DNA from: Candidatus Cloacimonadota bacterium
Lineage (GTDB): Bacteria; Cloacimonadota; Cloacimonadia; Cloacimonadales; Cloacimonadaceae
DNA: 64,000 nucleotides
Direction: 5' to 3'
Assembly (NCBI GenBank): GCA_018433885.1
Contig: JAHDQK010000033.1
Location: 1-64,000 of the forward strand
How positions within the stretch are numbered: the first letter of the stretch is position 1; every line of letters begins with the position of its first letter. Under the pieces are notes generated by a model, which did no database searches, had not been told where the DNA came from, and saw only the letters and a program-made list of their open reading frames with translations. The position numbers were made by a program, and so were the translations under genes. Below are positions 46,279-54,952 of the stretch, one piece after another.

Positions 46279-47372
46279 GGTGTTAGCAGGTTTTTTGTGG
46301 CGATAAACAGATTGATGCGGATCAAGCTTGGGTTTACATTGCCATCCACTTTGCGGCTGAAATCATCCAAAAGCAATAGATAATCCGGTACACGATCCGG
46401 GATGCTCGCATGAGATATCCCCTTTAGGAAATCTGTTCTATCGAAATTGGTAACTTCATCGGGAGCGTAGTGGATGTTCACGAGATCATTCGCGATAACT
46501 CCCAGATAGGCTAACATATCCAGCAAAGCATCTGTATTGTCCTTATGATTCAATACATGGTTCAGGTGTTCCAAGCTTTTACTCTTCGCTGCCAGAGCCA
46601 TCAGTTCAAAAGCTTTATCCCGGGTGCTGTTTTCGGTATCATGAGCTACCCTGATGGCTGTCTTCAGGTTTCCTCCGCTGATTCGGGCGGCGCTTTTCGC
46701 TACCACTGTATCTATCTTGAATCCATCAAAGAGAATATCCTGGATTACGCTTTGGGAAAGAGGTTTGAAGTAAACTGGCTGACATCGGGAGAGGATCGTG
46801 GGTAGAACTTGGGGTAGTTTCTCAGTGGTGAGAATTATAACCGTGTTCTGGGGTGGTTCTTCCAGTGTTTTCAGAAAGGCATTCGCCGTTTGCGTATTCA
46901 TCATATCCGCATTCTCGATGATCACCACCCGGTGTTGTGCTTCGTGGATAGAGTATTCCAAGCGCTTGATCAGGAGGCTGATGCTTTCTTTACGAATCTC
47001 GGTTGATCCGCTGAAGAAGAAATCCTGCCAAGGGCTTTCAATCTTATTATTAATATAAGATTCATATTGTTTTAATGCATCGGAATCCTTTATCTCACCT
47101 TCGGGACTCAGTTTTAGGTTTACTGTGGGAAAGAGGTAGATAAAATCTGGATGCTCAAACTGAAGAAACTTGTGGCAAGAGGAGCAGACTCCACAGGGGC
47201 GGTATTCGCTACTGGAATAACAATTGAGCGCCATTCCGAAGTAAAGCGCAGTCATGAACTTCCCCACCCCATCGCTACCATGGAAAAGATAAGCCTGAGC
47301 TATGCGTTGTTGTTCAATCGCCCGTTGTAACAGGTCGACTACTTGGTTCTGCCCCTTTATTCTTCTAAACAT
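46275..47372 (-). CDS. holB: DNA polymerase III delta' / clamp-loader ATPase
   Basis: 365 aa. AAA+ clamp-loader protein. Opening IKGQNQVVDLLQRAIEQQRIAQAYLFHG, P-loop GSDGVGKF, zinc-ligand cysteines CGVCSSC, LEEPP (sensor region) and SRCQ (arginine-finger motif). The atypical P-loop (GVGKFM without the second Ser/Thr) fits the non-hydrolysing delta' subunit. It overlaps the GNAT gene by one base and murJ by four. Confidence 0.9.
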   Translation of the reverse strand: MFRRIKGQNQVVDLLQRAIEQQRIAQAYLFHGSDGVGKFMTALYFGMALNCYSSSEYRPCGVCSSCHKFLQFEHPDFIYLFPTVNLKLSPEGEIKDSDALKQYESYINNKIESPWQDFFFSGSTEIRKESISLLIKRLEYSIHEAQHRVVIIENADMMNTQTANAFLKTLEEPPQNTVIILTTEKLPQVLPTILSRCQPVYFKPLSQSVIQDILFDGFKIDTVVAKSAARISGGNLKTAIRVAHDTENSTRDKAFELMALAAKSKSLEHLNHVLNHKDNTDALLDMLAYLGVIANDLVNIHYAPDEVTNFDRTDFLKGISHASIPDRVPDYLLLLDDFSRKVDGNVNPSLIRINLFIATKNLLTP

Positions 47373-47977
47373 CAGATTATGGAAATCTTGCTTCTTCCCG
47401 CTTCTTCGCTTGTGGCGTAATCGAAGGTCTTCTTCACATATGGGCTTTGAAACTCTTCGGCAAGAATATCATAGATCAATACATCGTGGTAAGCACCTGC
47501 CATATAGTTGTAGTTACGGCGTTTGCCTACATAGCAAAAACCAACTTTCTCATAACACTTCACTGCCCGGCGGTTGTAGGATACTACTTCCAGGCTGATG
47601 TTGTTAAGGTTCATGATGTTGAATCCATAATCTAGGATCAAGCTGGTGGCTTCCGCACCAATCCCTTGATTCCAATAGGTCTTCTCACCGATGAAGATGC
47701 CGAATTGGGCATGCCGGTGCACGTTGTTAACCATATGCAATCCACAGTTACCGATGGCTTTGTTGGTATCTTTTTCCACGATAGCGAAGATCGCGCTTTC
47801 GTTCATCAGAGTTTCCAGAGCCGCCCGTTCTTTGGTGACATCGAAGACTTGGGAGGAGAACAATACAAACTGCCCGATTTCAAGGTCGTTTACCCATTCT
47901 GTATAACGCTCCACATCTTCCAGAGATACCGGAGACAGGTAGCATTTTTCGCCCACAAGCTTTCTGAAGTATTTCAT
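47372..47977 (-). CDS. GNAT-family N-acetyltransferase (RimJ/RimL type)
   Basis: 201 aa. Acetyl-CoA-dependent transferase: FGIFIGEKTYWNQGIGAEATSLILDYGF is the A-motif with Q-x2-G-x-G/A, and SLEVVSYNRRAVKCYEKVGF is the B-motif. Substrate unknown; could be a ribosomal protein amino terminus or a small amine. GAGG lies upstream of ATG 47977, and a TTGACA occurs about 50 bases before it on the minus strand. Confidence 0.87.
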   Translation of the reverse strand: MKYFRKLVGEKCYLSPVSLEDVERYTEWVNDLEIGQFVLFSSQVFDVTKERAALETLMNESAIFAIVEKDTNKAIGNCGLHMVNNVHRHAQFGIFIGEKTYWNQGIGAEATSLILDYGFNIMNLNNISLEVVSYNRRAVKCYEKVGFCYVGKRRNYNYMAGAYHDVLIYDILAEEFQSPYVKKTFDYATSEEAGRSKISII

Positions 47978-48125
47978 AACACATCCTCATATTTCGTTTT
48001 CATCAGTTTGCATGAGTGCTGAATCTGTCAAGCAGATTGTGGTTAGCGTCGGAGTATCTCAGAAATTAATTCCGATTTCTAGCTTTTTCGCTTATCATGT
48101 AGATATTAAGCATTGGAGACTGATT

Positions 48126-48611
48126 ATGATGAAGAACTTAAACTTTCCTCAGAGCTACGCAAAAGTGCACCTGCCTTCCAAGGTGGCGATGGCTGTAACT
48201 GTAAAACCGGATGGAAACTACAACCTGATTACATTGGAATGGTTTATGCGAACTTCCATAGACCCCCCGATGTTCGCGATCTCTGTGGGACACACTCGCT
48301 ATTCCTATGAATGTCTGCAGGACACCAGATACTTCAACCTCGTATTTCCCGGTGCCAATCAAAGAGATATCCTTGCACTATCCGGTTCGCAGAGTGGTAG
48401 AGATATCGATAAATTCTTGGCAGGAGAAGTAGAAAGCTTTCCGGGGAAACTGCGTAAACTGCCAGTTCTGAAAGATGCGGCTGCTTGTTTTGAGTGTGAA
48501 GTTGTGAGCCAGGTGAAGAGCGGCGACCACACGATCTTTATCGGGGAAGTGAAACACTCTTGGATGAATGAAGATATCGATATGTTCTTCTATCCCCAGA
48601 AAACCATTTGA
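48126..48611 (+). CDS. Flavin reductase / flavoredoxin-like FMN-binding protein
   Basis: 161 aa. Split-barrel flavin-binding fold: PSKVAMAVTVKPDGNYNLITLEWFMRTSIDPPMFAISVGHTRYSYECL matches the flavin-reductase-like family, and FFNLVFPG-type residues (YFNLVFPGANQRDI) follow. Probably binds FMN; the electron partner is unknown. ATG 48126 has GGAG seven bases upstream; the frame open to 48012 lacks such a site. Confidence 0.85.
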   Translation: MMKNLNFPQSYAKVHLPSKVAMAVTVKPDGNYNLITLEWFMRTSIDPPMFAISVGHTRYSYECLQDTRYFNLVFPGANQRDILALSGSQSGRDIDKFLAGEVESFPGKLRKLPVLKDAAACFECEVVSQVKSGDHTIFIGEVKHSWMNEDIDMFFYPQKTI

Positions 48612-48688
48612 GGGATAACAGATAACCGGCTATTACCCCGAAGAAGATATACCCTAAATATCGCTTCCAATATTTTCAGCTATATGAA

Positions 48689-48713
48689 AAATGCCGGAGA
48701 ACATCCGGCATTT
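48689..48713. terminator. Bidirectional terminator
   Basis: Perfect 10-bp stem AAATGCCGGA / TCCGGCATTT with 5-nt loop, A-rich on one side and T-rich on the other. It stands between the convergent flavin-reductase and prepilin-peptidase genes and can serve both. Confidence 0.85.
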
Positions 48714-48729
48714 GATTTGCAATAAACAT

Positions 48730-49491
48730 CTACATGAAGGGGATGAGATCAAATATTCTCGAGGAACCGAACACCGCCCATACTACACCTGTGAAGCTGA
48801 TGAAGGTGCCAAAGGCAAATCCCTGGTCCTTATCCCTTACAAAGGCAATGAAGTAAACAATGCCCAACAGAGATGAGATCAAAATCACATAGGGCATACT
48901 GATCAGGCCGAAGAACGCAGCTATTGCGGTTAACAGCCAGATATCTCCTCCTCCCAAACCATCTACTTTCCGCGCCAGACGGTAGGCATAGGCGATGAAC
49001 AACATAAACGAGAAGATGATTCCCGCGGAGACCAAGGAGTTAACCAATGTGACGTCGTTCCCTGGGATCAATGTGAGTAAGATTCCGATTGGGATGAGTG
49101 GAATGGACAGTTTATGCGGAATTATCTGATGAAAGGCATCGATGAAGATAATGGGGATCAAGAACATGCACAGGATGGAGTATTTCAGGAACAACAGATT
49201 CAACAATCCATACTGCAAAAACAGCGCAACCAACACCACCGGGGTGATGATTTCCACCAGGAGGTGATGCCAATGTATCCCGGCTCCGCAGAACTTGCAC
49301 TTACCTCTTAACATGATATAGCTTAGGATCGGGATGTTCAGGTAGAAGGGAATCGCCTTACCGCATTCCCCACAATGGGACGCGGGATATACGATCGATT
49401 CTTTGCGGGGCAAGCGGTAGATCAATACATTAAAAAAGCTGCCCAAGGCGGCACCCAAGACAGCTAACAATATGATTATGACGGTACTCAA
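48730..49491 (-). CDS. Prepilin peptidase (A24, PilD-like)
   Basis: 253 aa integral membrane protein. LGSFFNVLIYRLPR and the zinc-ribbon cysteines (CGECGK, CKFCG) mark the methylase/zinc region; IIFIDAFHQIIPHKL and GLGGGDIWLL carry the two catalytic Asp residues. Cleaves type IV pilin or pseudopilin leaders. The start appears to be TTG 49491, with GGAG eleven bases upstream. No pilus genes are in the window. Confidence 0.92.
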   Translation of the reverse strand: MSTVIIILLAVLGAALGSFFNVLIYRLPRKESIVYPASHCGECGKAIPFYLNIPILSYIMLRGKCKFCGAGIHWHHLLVEIITPVVLVALFLQYGLLNLLFLKYSILCMFLIPIIFIDAFHQIIPHKLSIPLIPIGILLTLIPGNDVTLVNSLVSAGIIFSFMLFIAYAYRLARKVDGLGGGDIWLLTAIAAFFGLISMPYVILISSLLGIVYFIAFVRDKDQGFAFGTFISFTGVVWAVFGSSRIFDLIPFM

Positions 49492-49507
49492 GAGAGGTAG
49501 TTCTCCT

Positions 49508-49936
49508 TTACCATTTTTCGTACCAAGGACGCTGTTGTGTAAGCAGACCCTGGCTCATTCGTATTTCAAAACTCATGGAGTCGCTGGGTTTATAACGCAG
49601 GGAAAACTCCGGTAGTATTTTACTATTGTTGTCATCGTTCAGCGCAAAGCCGGTATTGGTATTCAGGGAGCCGAAATTCACAAAGTTGAGATCCACATCC
49701 AACTCCAGCTTCGGGTTAAACTGATACTTCATATGGTTCGTATAGCGGGATAGATAATAACCGCTGCCCATCGAACTCGTACCAGCTTCAAAGCCCATGG
49801 AATGGGACATCTTCAAATTGCTAAGAGCTGGGTTGTTTATAGAGAAAGGGTTCAAATTTGGACGCGGGAGATTATATGTGGCCATCACCGGCAGGATCAA
49901 GCCCATCAGTAGCAGAGTAATTAATAGATTCTTCAT
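49508..49936 (-). CDS. Small exported protein of unknown function
   Basis: 142 aa, not recognised. Signal peptide (MKNLLITLLLMGLILPVMA), then NLPRPNLNPFSINNPALSNLKMSHSM, which resembles the openings of outer-membrane proteins in this phylum. The remainder alternates polar and hydrophobic residues (LELDVDLNFVNFG, MSFEIRMSQGLL), suggesting a small barrel. AAAGGAG before ATG 49936. Confidence 0.75.
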   Translation of the reverse strand: MKNLLITLLLMGLILPVMATYNLPRPNLNPFSINNPALSNLKMSHSMGFEAGTSSMGSGYYLSRYTNHMKYQFNPKLELDVDLNFVNFGSLNTNTGFALNDDNNSKILPEFSLRYKPSDSMSFEIRMSQGLLTQQRPWYEKW

Positions 49937-49992
49937 GGTGATACTCCTTTGAAGTTTCTCTCATTACAAGATATTGCAAAGCTCGTCAGGCG

Positions 49993-51204
49993 TCAAGTAT
50001 AAAACTCTTCCATCATCCTGCCGAGGCTTTCCAGCCCAACTTCGATCTGTTCCAAGGAGCTATAGCTGAAGTTCAACCTCAGAGCATTGAATTTTTCCTG
50101 GCCAGTGGGGTAGAATTTGCTGCCGGGAATGAAGGTAACTTTATGTGCTTTAGCGATTTCGAACAGTTCATCCGCGTTCATGTCTTCCGGAAGCCTGAGC
50201 CAAGTGAAGATTCCCCCTTCAGGCTTTACATATTGGATGTAGGGGGGGAGATATTTTGCCATGGCATTCAACATGGCATTCAGATATGGACGATAAAAAT
50301 CGCAGCATTTCTGGATATGAGGTTCCATATATCCTTCTGCCAGAAATCTCGCCGCTACGCGTTGTGAAACATTATCCGGAGCTATGTTTACCTTCTGTTG
50401 CCAGGAACACATCCTCTCTATGAGAACACGATTTCCTTTGGCAAATGCCAGACGCATACCGGGCCCCAGAATCTTGGAGAAAGACACCACTTCGGTAACT
50501 ACTTCGTTATTTCCATACTCCATACGTGCCAGTTTGAAGAGGGTGGGTAAAGACTCACCGCTAAAACGGAGACGGGAATAGGGGTTGTCTTCCAAAATGG
50601 GAATTCTGGCTGCTATGGCATATTCGATCAAGTCTTTGCGGCGTTGCAGGCTCATGGTAAGTCCTGCTGGATTATGGAAATCCGGGATCGTATAGATGAA
50701 CTTAACCTTCCTATTCGCTTTTTGCAAAGCTTCTACTTTTTCTTGTAGCTTGTTTAGGTCGATACCTTCGTTATCAAGAGGGATGCCCACTAGTTCCGCG
50801 CCACTTGCCTCGAATGCGACCAGGCTACCAAGGAAGCTTGGTGCTTCGCAGATTATCACATCGCCCGGATCCACCAATGCTCTGGTCATATAGTATATCG
50901 CGTTGGTCGAGCCTGCTGTGATCAACATTTCCGAGGGATCCAGATCATAACCTTCCCATTTAAGAAGTTCTTGCTTGAACAAGGGGTCGCCTTCGCTGGC
51001 TCCGTATTGCAGAACAGAACTACCATCTTCTACGAGGGTTTGGGCGTAGAGTTTGCTCATGATTTCGGAAGGGAAGGTTTTGGGAGATGGAAAACCTCCG
51101 GCAAAGGAGATGAGTCCTTCAATGCCACGGGTACTAGCCACCATTTCCCGGATCATGGACGATTTCATGGTCTTGGTGATGTGTGAGAGCTTGCTGCTAA
51201 TCAT
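49993..51204 (-). CDS. PLP-dependent aminotransferase (class I/II, LysN/2-aminoadipate type)
   Basis: 403 aa. ISFAGGFPSPKTFP, LQYGASEGDP, TAGSTNAIYY, IPDFHNPAGLTMS and the PLP-Lys block VVSFSKILGPGMRLAF are typical of the GntR-fused/2-aminoadipate aminotransferase group, here without a DNA-binding domain. It interconverts amino acids and 2-oxo acids; aromatic or branched substrates are plausible and would feed IorAB. A good promoter lies directly upstream. Confidence 0.92.
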   Translation of the reverse strand: MISSKLSHITKTMKSSMIREMVASTRGIEGLISFAGGFPSPKTFPSEIMSKLYAQTLVEDGSSVLQYGASEGDPLFKQELLKWEGYDLDPSEMLITAGSTNAIYYMTRALVDPGDVIICEAPSFLGSLVAFEASGAELVGIPLDNEGIDLNKLQEKVEALQKANRKVKFIYTIPDFHNPAGLTMSLQRRKDLIEYAIAARIPILEDNPYSRLRFSGESLPTLFKLARMEYGNNEVVTEVVSFSKILGPGMRLAFAKGNRVLIERMCSWQQKVNIAPDNVSQRVAARFLAEGYMEPHIQKCCDFYRPYLNAMLNAMAKYLPPYIQYVKPEGGIFTWLRLPEDMNADELFEIAKAHKVTFIPGSKFYPTGQEKFNALRLNFSYSSLEQIEVGLESLGRMMEEFYT

Positions 51205-51230
51205 CTTGGAATCCTTTATCTCATTTATTT

Positions 51231-51258
51231 ATTATAAATCTCAAAGTATAAGTGTTAA
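51231..51258 (-). promoter_or_regulatory. Putative promoter of the aminotransferase gene
   Basis: Minus strand: TTAACA (51258-51253), 16-base spacer, perfect TATAAT (51236-51231), 27 bases before the ATG. The best sigma-70-type match in the window, just after the asnS terminator. Confidence 0.65.
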
Positions 51259-51262
51259 AGAT

Positions 51263-51298
51263 CAAAAAAGTGATCCCGTGGCACGTATGGTGCCACGG
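51263..51298 (-). terminator. Terminator of the asnS operon
   Basis: Perfect 9-bp stem CCGTGGCAC / GTGCCACGG with a 5-nt loop (51276-51298). The minus strand continues GATCACTTTTTTG, giving the T-run. Confidence 0.85.
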
Positions 51299-51317
51299 AG
51301 ATAAGGATTATGGGGGA

Positions 51318-52613
51318 TCAAGGATAGATGCGATAGATCATCCTGGGGAAGGGGATAGTTTCGCGGATGTGATGGGTTCCACTCATCCAGGTTACCAGGC
51401 GTTCCAGACCTATTCCGAAACCGCTGTGAGGAACGCTTCCGTATTTGCGAAGATCCAAAAACCATTGATATTCTTCCAGATCCATCTTTTCTTCTTTCAT
51501 GCGGGAAAGCAGCAATTCATAATCGTCTTCACGCTGGCTGCCGCCGATGATTTCTCCAAATCCCTCGGGAGCGATGAGATCGCTACCCAATACAAGATTT
51601 TCGTTTTCCGGGGCGCGTTTCATATAAAAAGCTTTGATCTCTTTGGGCCATCTATCAATGAAGATCGGCACGGGAGATCCCTCTGTGAGCAGGGCTTCAT
51701 CCGCAGCACCCAGATCGCTACCATGATCTATCTCGCTGCCTTTGCTGCGCAGATACTCGATCGCTTCATGGTGACTCATGCGTTTGAAGGGAGCATCAGC
51801 TGCCTTCAGCCGATCTTTATCCCGTTCCAGGATGTCCAGTTCTTTATCACACTTCTCAAGAACTTTACGGATAACATGACGGATCAGTCCTTCCTGAATT
51901 GCCATATTCTCGTCGTGTTCTACAAAAGCTGCTTCGGCATCCATCATCCAAAATTCCGTGAGGTGTTTTCGGGTCTTGGAACGTTCTGCACGAAACACAG
52001 GCCCAAAGTCGTAAACTCTACCCAAGCTCATGATCCCGGTTTCCAGATACAGCTGACCGGATTGGGAGAGATATGCCTTCCCTTCGTCAAAATAGTCCAA
52101 TTCAAATAGCGTGGTAGTGCCTTCACAGGCATTGGGGGTAAGTATCGGAGAATCGAAGCGGAAGAAATCGTTGTCGTTCAAATACTCGCAGATCGCGAAA
52201 TATACGGTATGGCGTATTCTGAGAATTGCCCATTGCTTGGATGAGCGGATCCACAAATGCCGGTTTGAAAGAAGGAAATCCGGACCATGTTCTTTTTTGC
52301 TGATGGGGTAGTCTTCCGCATTTTGGATCACTTTTATGGATTTCACATCCAGTTCATATTCGCCGGCTTTTTTCTGATGCTCTTTGGGGATGCCGGTGAG
52401 GATGATGCTGGATTCGATTCCGAGCCTTTTAGCTTCTTCAAAGGATTCTTCGCCCAGCTCGGGTTTGAAGGCTACTGCCTGGATCTCGGCGCTACCATCC
52501 CGAAAGATGATGAAGATGAGCTTCCCACTATGGCGGATGTTTCGTACCCAGCCTTTAAGTCTTACTTCTGTGCCAAGATGTTTTGCGATATCCGATACTA
52601 ATATATCTTGCAT
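51318..52613 (-). CDS. asnS: Asparagine--tRNA ligase (AsnRS/AspRS class IIb)
   Basis: 431 aa. Amino-terminal OB-fold anticodon domain (VRLKGWVRNIRHSGKLIFIIFRDG), class II motif 2 (FGPVFRAERSKTRKHLTEFWMMDAE) and motif 3 (GFGIGLERLVTWM). The GSPVPIFIDRWPKEIKAFYMK region fits AsnRS and archaeal-type AspRS. Called AsnRS; a non-discriminating enzyme cannot be excluded from sequence by eye. Five bases after the Gfo/Idh gene. Confidence 0.9.
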   Translation of the reverse strand: MQDILVSDIAKHLGTEVRLKGWVRNIRHSGKLIFIIFRDGSAEIQAVAFKPELGEESFEEAKRLGIESSIILTGIPKEHQKKAGEYELDVKSIKVIQNAEDYPISKKEHGPDFLLSNRHLWIRSSKQWAILRIRHTVYFAICEYLNDNDFFRFDSPILTPNACEGTTTLFELDYFDEGKAYLSQSGQLYLETGIMSLGRVYDFGPVFRAERSKTRKHLTEFWMMDAEAAFVEHDENMAIQEGLIRHVIRKVLEKCDKELDILERDKDRLKAADAPFKRMSHHEAIEYLRSKGSEIDHGSDLGAADEALLTEGSPVPIFIDRWPKEIKAFYMKRAPENENLVLGSDLIAPEGFGEIIGGSQREDDYELLLSRMKEEKMDLEEYQWFLDLRKYGSVPHSGFGIGLERLVTWMSGTHHIRETIPFPRMIYRIYP

Positions 52614-52617
52614 TGTT

Positions 52618-53616
52618 CTAAACCTTGATTTTACTTTTGGTTACTTGTTCATCGATGATCTTGATGATCTTCACAGCCACTTCCAGGGCTTTGGTGCCGG
52701 CATATCCATCCACGACGGGTTGGCGATCCTCGATGATAGCTTGGATCCAGGATTCCAGTTCCATTGTTAGGGCATCCTTGGGGCTATCCGTGCAATCATA
52801 AAGTTGCTGATCCACAAGTTTTTCGGGATCAATATCTGTAGCACCCATCAATATTTTGGGCAAATACTTCATCACGTTTGCACTTTTCTTGATCACCTTT
52901 GCCTGCTTGGTGTTGAAATCCAGCGTTATATAACAATCTTTTTGGAAGAAACGGATCTTTCGTTCTTGCTTGAGGGATACCCTCGATGATGTCACATTGG
53001 CGATCGCTCCGTTTTCGAACTCGATGCGGGCATTTGCGATATCAATTGAAGGGGTTAGGATACCAATACCCGAAGCGTGAATATCCTTGATGGGGCTATT
53101 CACAAAACTCAGGATTAGGTCTATATCGTGAATCATCACATCCAATACTACCGGGACATCTGTGCCGCGTTTGTGAAAGGTGGAGATGCGGGTGGACTCG
53201 ATGAACATCGGCTCGGAAATTTCGTGTTCTACCTTCATGATCACGGGGTTGAAGCGTTCGATGTGACCCACTTGAATCTTCAATTTTTTCTTTTCGGCGA
53301 TATCCAGAAGCTCGTAGGCTTCTTCCAGCTTGCTGGTGATGGGTTTCTCCAAAAAAACGTGCTTTCCTGCTGTAAGAGCTTGTTTAGCAAGCTCATAATG
53401 GGCAGTGGTGGTGGCGGCTATATCGACGGCGTCGCAGGCGTCTAGCAGCTCGCCATAGCTATCAAATCTATAGGCACCCAAAGTCTTGGCAATCTCTTTG
53501 GCACGGCTGGCTTTTGCATCGTAGATACCAGCCAGACCTGCGTTGTCCATCGCCATGAATTTTCTTGCATGGTGCTGACCAAGGTGCCCAACGCCTACTA
53601 CGCCGATCTTTAACAT
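52618..53616 (-). CDS. Gfo/Idh/MocA-family oxidoreductase
   Basis: 332 aa. Rossmann fold at the start (KIGVVGVGHLGQHHARKF), the EKP motif (VFLEKPITSK) and a second domain with QVGHIERFNPVI and RGTDVPVVLDVMIHDIDLIL. This subtype often lies near lipid A genes in Gram-negative bacteria, but none are here. Reduces or oxidises a sugar-like substrate with NAD(P). AAGGA precedes ATG 53616; nine bases after the threonine dehydrogenase gene. Confidence 0.88.
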   Translation of the reverse strand: MLKIGVVGVGHLGQHHARKFMAMDNAGLAGIYDAKASRAKEIAKTLGAYRFDSYGELLDACDAVDIAATTTAHYELAKQALTAGKHVFLEKPITSKLEEAYELLDIAEKKKLKIQVGHIERFNPVIMKVEHEISEPMFIESTRISTFHKRGTDVPVVLDVMIHDIDLILSFVNSPIKDIHASGIGILTPSIDIANARIEFENGAIANVTSSRVSLKQERKIRFFQKDCYITLDFNTKQAKVIKKSANVMKYLPKILMGATDIDPEKLVDQQLYDCTDSPKDALTMELESWIQAIIEDRQPVVDGYAGTKALEVAVKIIKIIDEQVTKSKIKV

Positions 53617-53625
53617 ATTGGATCC

Positions 53626-54579
53626 TTATTTTTTAAGCTTCAGGGAGACCTTTTCGATCATGTCACGAGTCATGCTATCCAGATCATATTCTGGCTTCCA
53701 ACCCCATTCGTTGCGGGCGGCGGAATCGTCCATGCTGTTTGGCCAGCTATCAGCTATCGCCTTTTTGATGGGATCTGGATTATATTCCAGCACAAATTCT
53801 GGGATGTATTTGCGGATCGCAGCAGCGATGATTTCGGGATCAAAGCTCATGGCGGTAACGTTGAAGCAATTCCGGTGGATAAGTTTGGAGGGATCCGCTT
53901 CCATCAGTTCCACAGCGCTGCGCAGGGCATCCGGCATGTACATCATGTCCAAAAAAGTTCCGGCAGGAAGGTTGCAGGTATATTTCTTCTGCTTGATCGC
54001 TTCGTAATAGATTTCCACGGCATAGTCTGTAGTTCCGCCACCAGGCAGAGTAACGTTTGAGATGATGCCGGGGTATCTAAGACCACGTGCATCAACGCCA
54101 TATTTCAGATAGTAATAATCACCCAGGAGCTCGCCAGCTACTTTGGAGATTCCATAGATCGTAGTAGGCCGCATAATTGTATCCTGCGGAGTATGATCCA
54201 AAGGAGTAGTTGGGCCAAAAGCACCAATTGAGGATGGAGTAAAGAGCGCACCTTTCACTTCCTTCATGATTTCCAGACAGTTGAAAGTAGTATCCATGTT
54301 GATCTTCCAGCTATTGGCAGGGTTTGCTTCCCCTTTGGCAGAAAGCACTGCTACGAGGTTGAAGATGGTATCGATATTGTGTTTACGAACCACCTCGTTC
54401 AAGGAGTTACCTTCGGTGGCGTTTACTTTGGCGGAAGGGCCGGATTCCATCAACTCTTGGGGAAGCGGAGTGTGATTGTAAGTGGCTACTACGTGGTTGT
54501 CTCCGTATATTTTTCTGAGGTAGGGGACAAGCTCCGAACCGATTTGTCCGGCAGCGCCGATCACTAGGATATTCTTCAT
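53626..54579 (-). CDS. L-threonine 3-dehydrogenase (SDR/epimerase-like type)
   Basis: 317 aa. NAD-binding GAAGQIG, then blocks that match the epimerase-like threonine dehydrogenases: AFGPTTPLDHTPQDT, PTTIYGISKVAGELLGDYYY (catalytic YxxxK), GLRYPGIIS, PGGGTTDYAVEIYYEA, MMYMPDALRSA and SWPNSMDDSAARNEWGWKP. Oxidises L-threonine to 2-amino-3-oxobutyrate. No glycine C-acetyltransferase gene is adjacent. ATG 54579 chosen because the family starts there; GGAG lies ten bases upstream. Confidence 0.93.
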   Translation of the reverse strand: MKNILVIGAAGQIGSELVPYLRKIYGDNHVVATYNHTPLPQELMESGPSAKVNATEGNSLNEVVRKHNIDTIFNLVAVLSAKGEANPANSWKINMDTTFNCLEIMKEVKGALFTPSSIGAFGPTTPLDHTPQDTIMRPTTIYGISKVAGELLGDYYYLKYGVDARGLRYPGIISNVTLPGGGTTDYAVEIYYEAIKQKKYTCNLPAGTFLDMMYMPDALRSAVELMEADPSKLIHRNCFNVTAMSFDPEIIAAAIRKYIPEFVLEYNPDPIKKAIADSWPNSMDDSAARNEWGWKPEYDLDSMTRDMIEKVSLKLKK

Positions 54580-54952
54580 AAGTCTATTACTCCTGATAAG
54601 ATTTCTTTTATGATTCACCTATTTTTGATCCTGCTATGTTGTCAATGAATATCCAACATATTGGCGTATCTTGGTTATCAGGGTGCAGTCAGCGGGGTAG
54701 AGAACCCTTATATCAACAGAATGACCTCACTATCACATCTCCATCTCTCATATTAGCTATGTAGCAGATGATTTCAACCCCATTGCCCGAGGCAGTCGCC
54801 ATGCCGTTTTGAAGCTGTGCAGACTGCATGAACACTCCGCAGACATCGCTGGGTGGAATGGGGATGAACTTATGCTCGTTTCGTTATTGTGGGAGGTGGT
54901 GATCAGATAGATATGGTGATCACACAATGATCTTTTATTTCATGGGCGAGCA
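54580..54952. other. Intergenic region between uvrB and threonine dehydrogenase genes
   Basis: 373 bases without a gene. It contains copy C of the 96-bp element (54773-54868) and two direct copies of GGTGATCA (54898-54905, 54915-54922; period 17), with GATCA-TTGTG-TGATC pairing next to them on the minus strand. On the minus strand a TTGACA lies at about 54652-54647 upstream of the dehydrogenase gene, without a clear -10 box. Nothing else recognised. Confidence 0.5.
54773..54868 (-). repeat. 96-bp inverted-repeat element, copy C
   Basis: Ends TTCAACCCCATT and AATGGGGATGAA pair over 12 bases with one mismatch. Gap-free alignment with copies A and B over the full 96 bases. Situated between uvrB and the threonine dehydrogenase gene. 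Strand is relative to copy B. Confidence 0.72.

Noticed and set aside
48061-48080. AGAAAT / ATTTCT hairpin before the flavin-reductase gene
   Set aside because: The stem is only six A/T-rich pairs, and there is no upstream plus-strand transcript to terminate.
51252-52109. 285-codon plus-strand open frame
   Set aside because: It is antisense to asnS and starts inside the asnS terminator.
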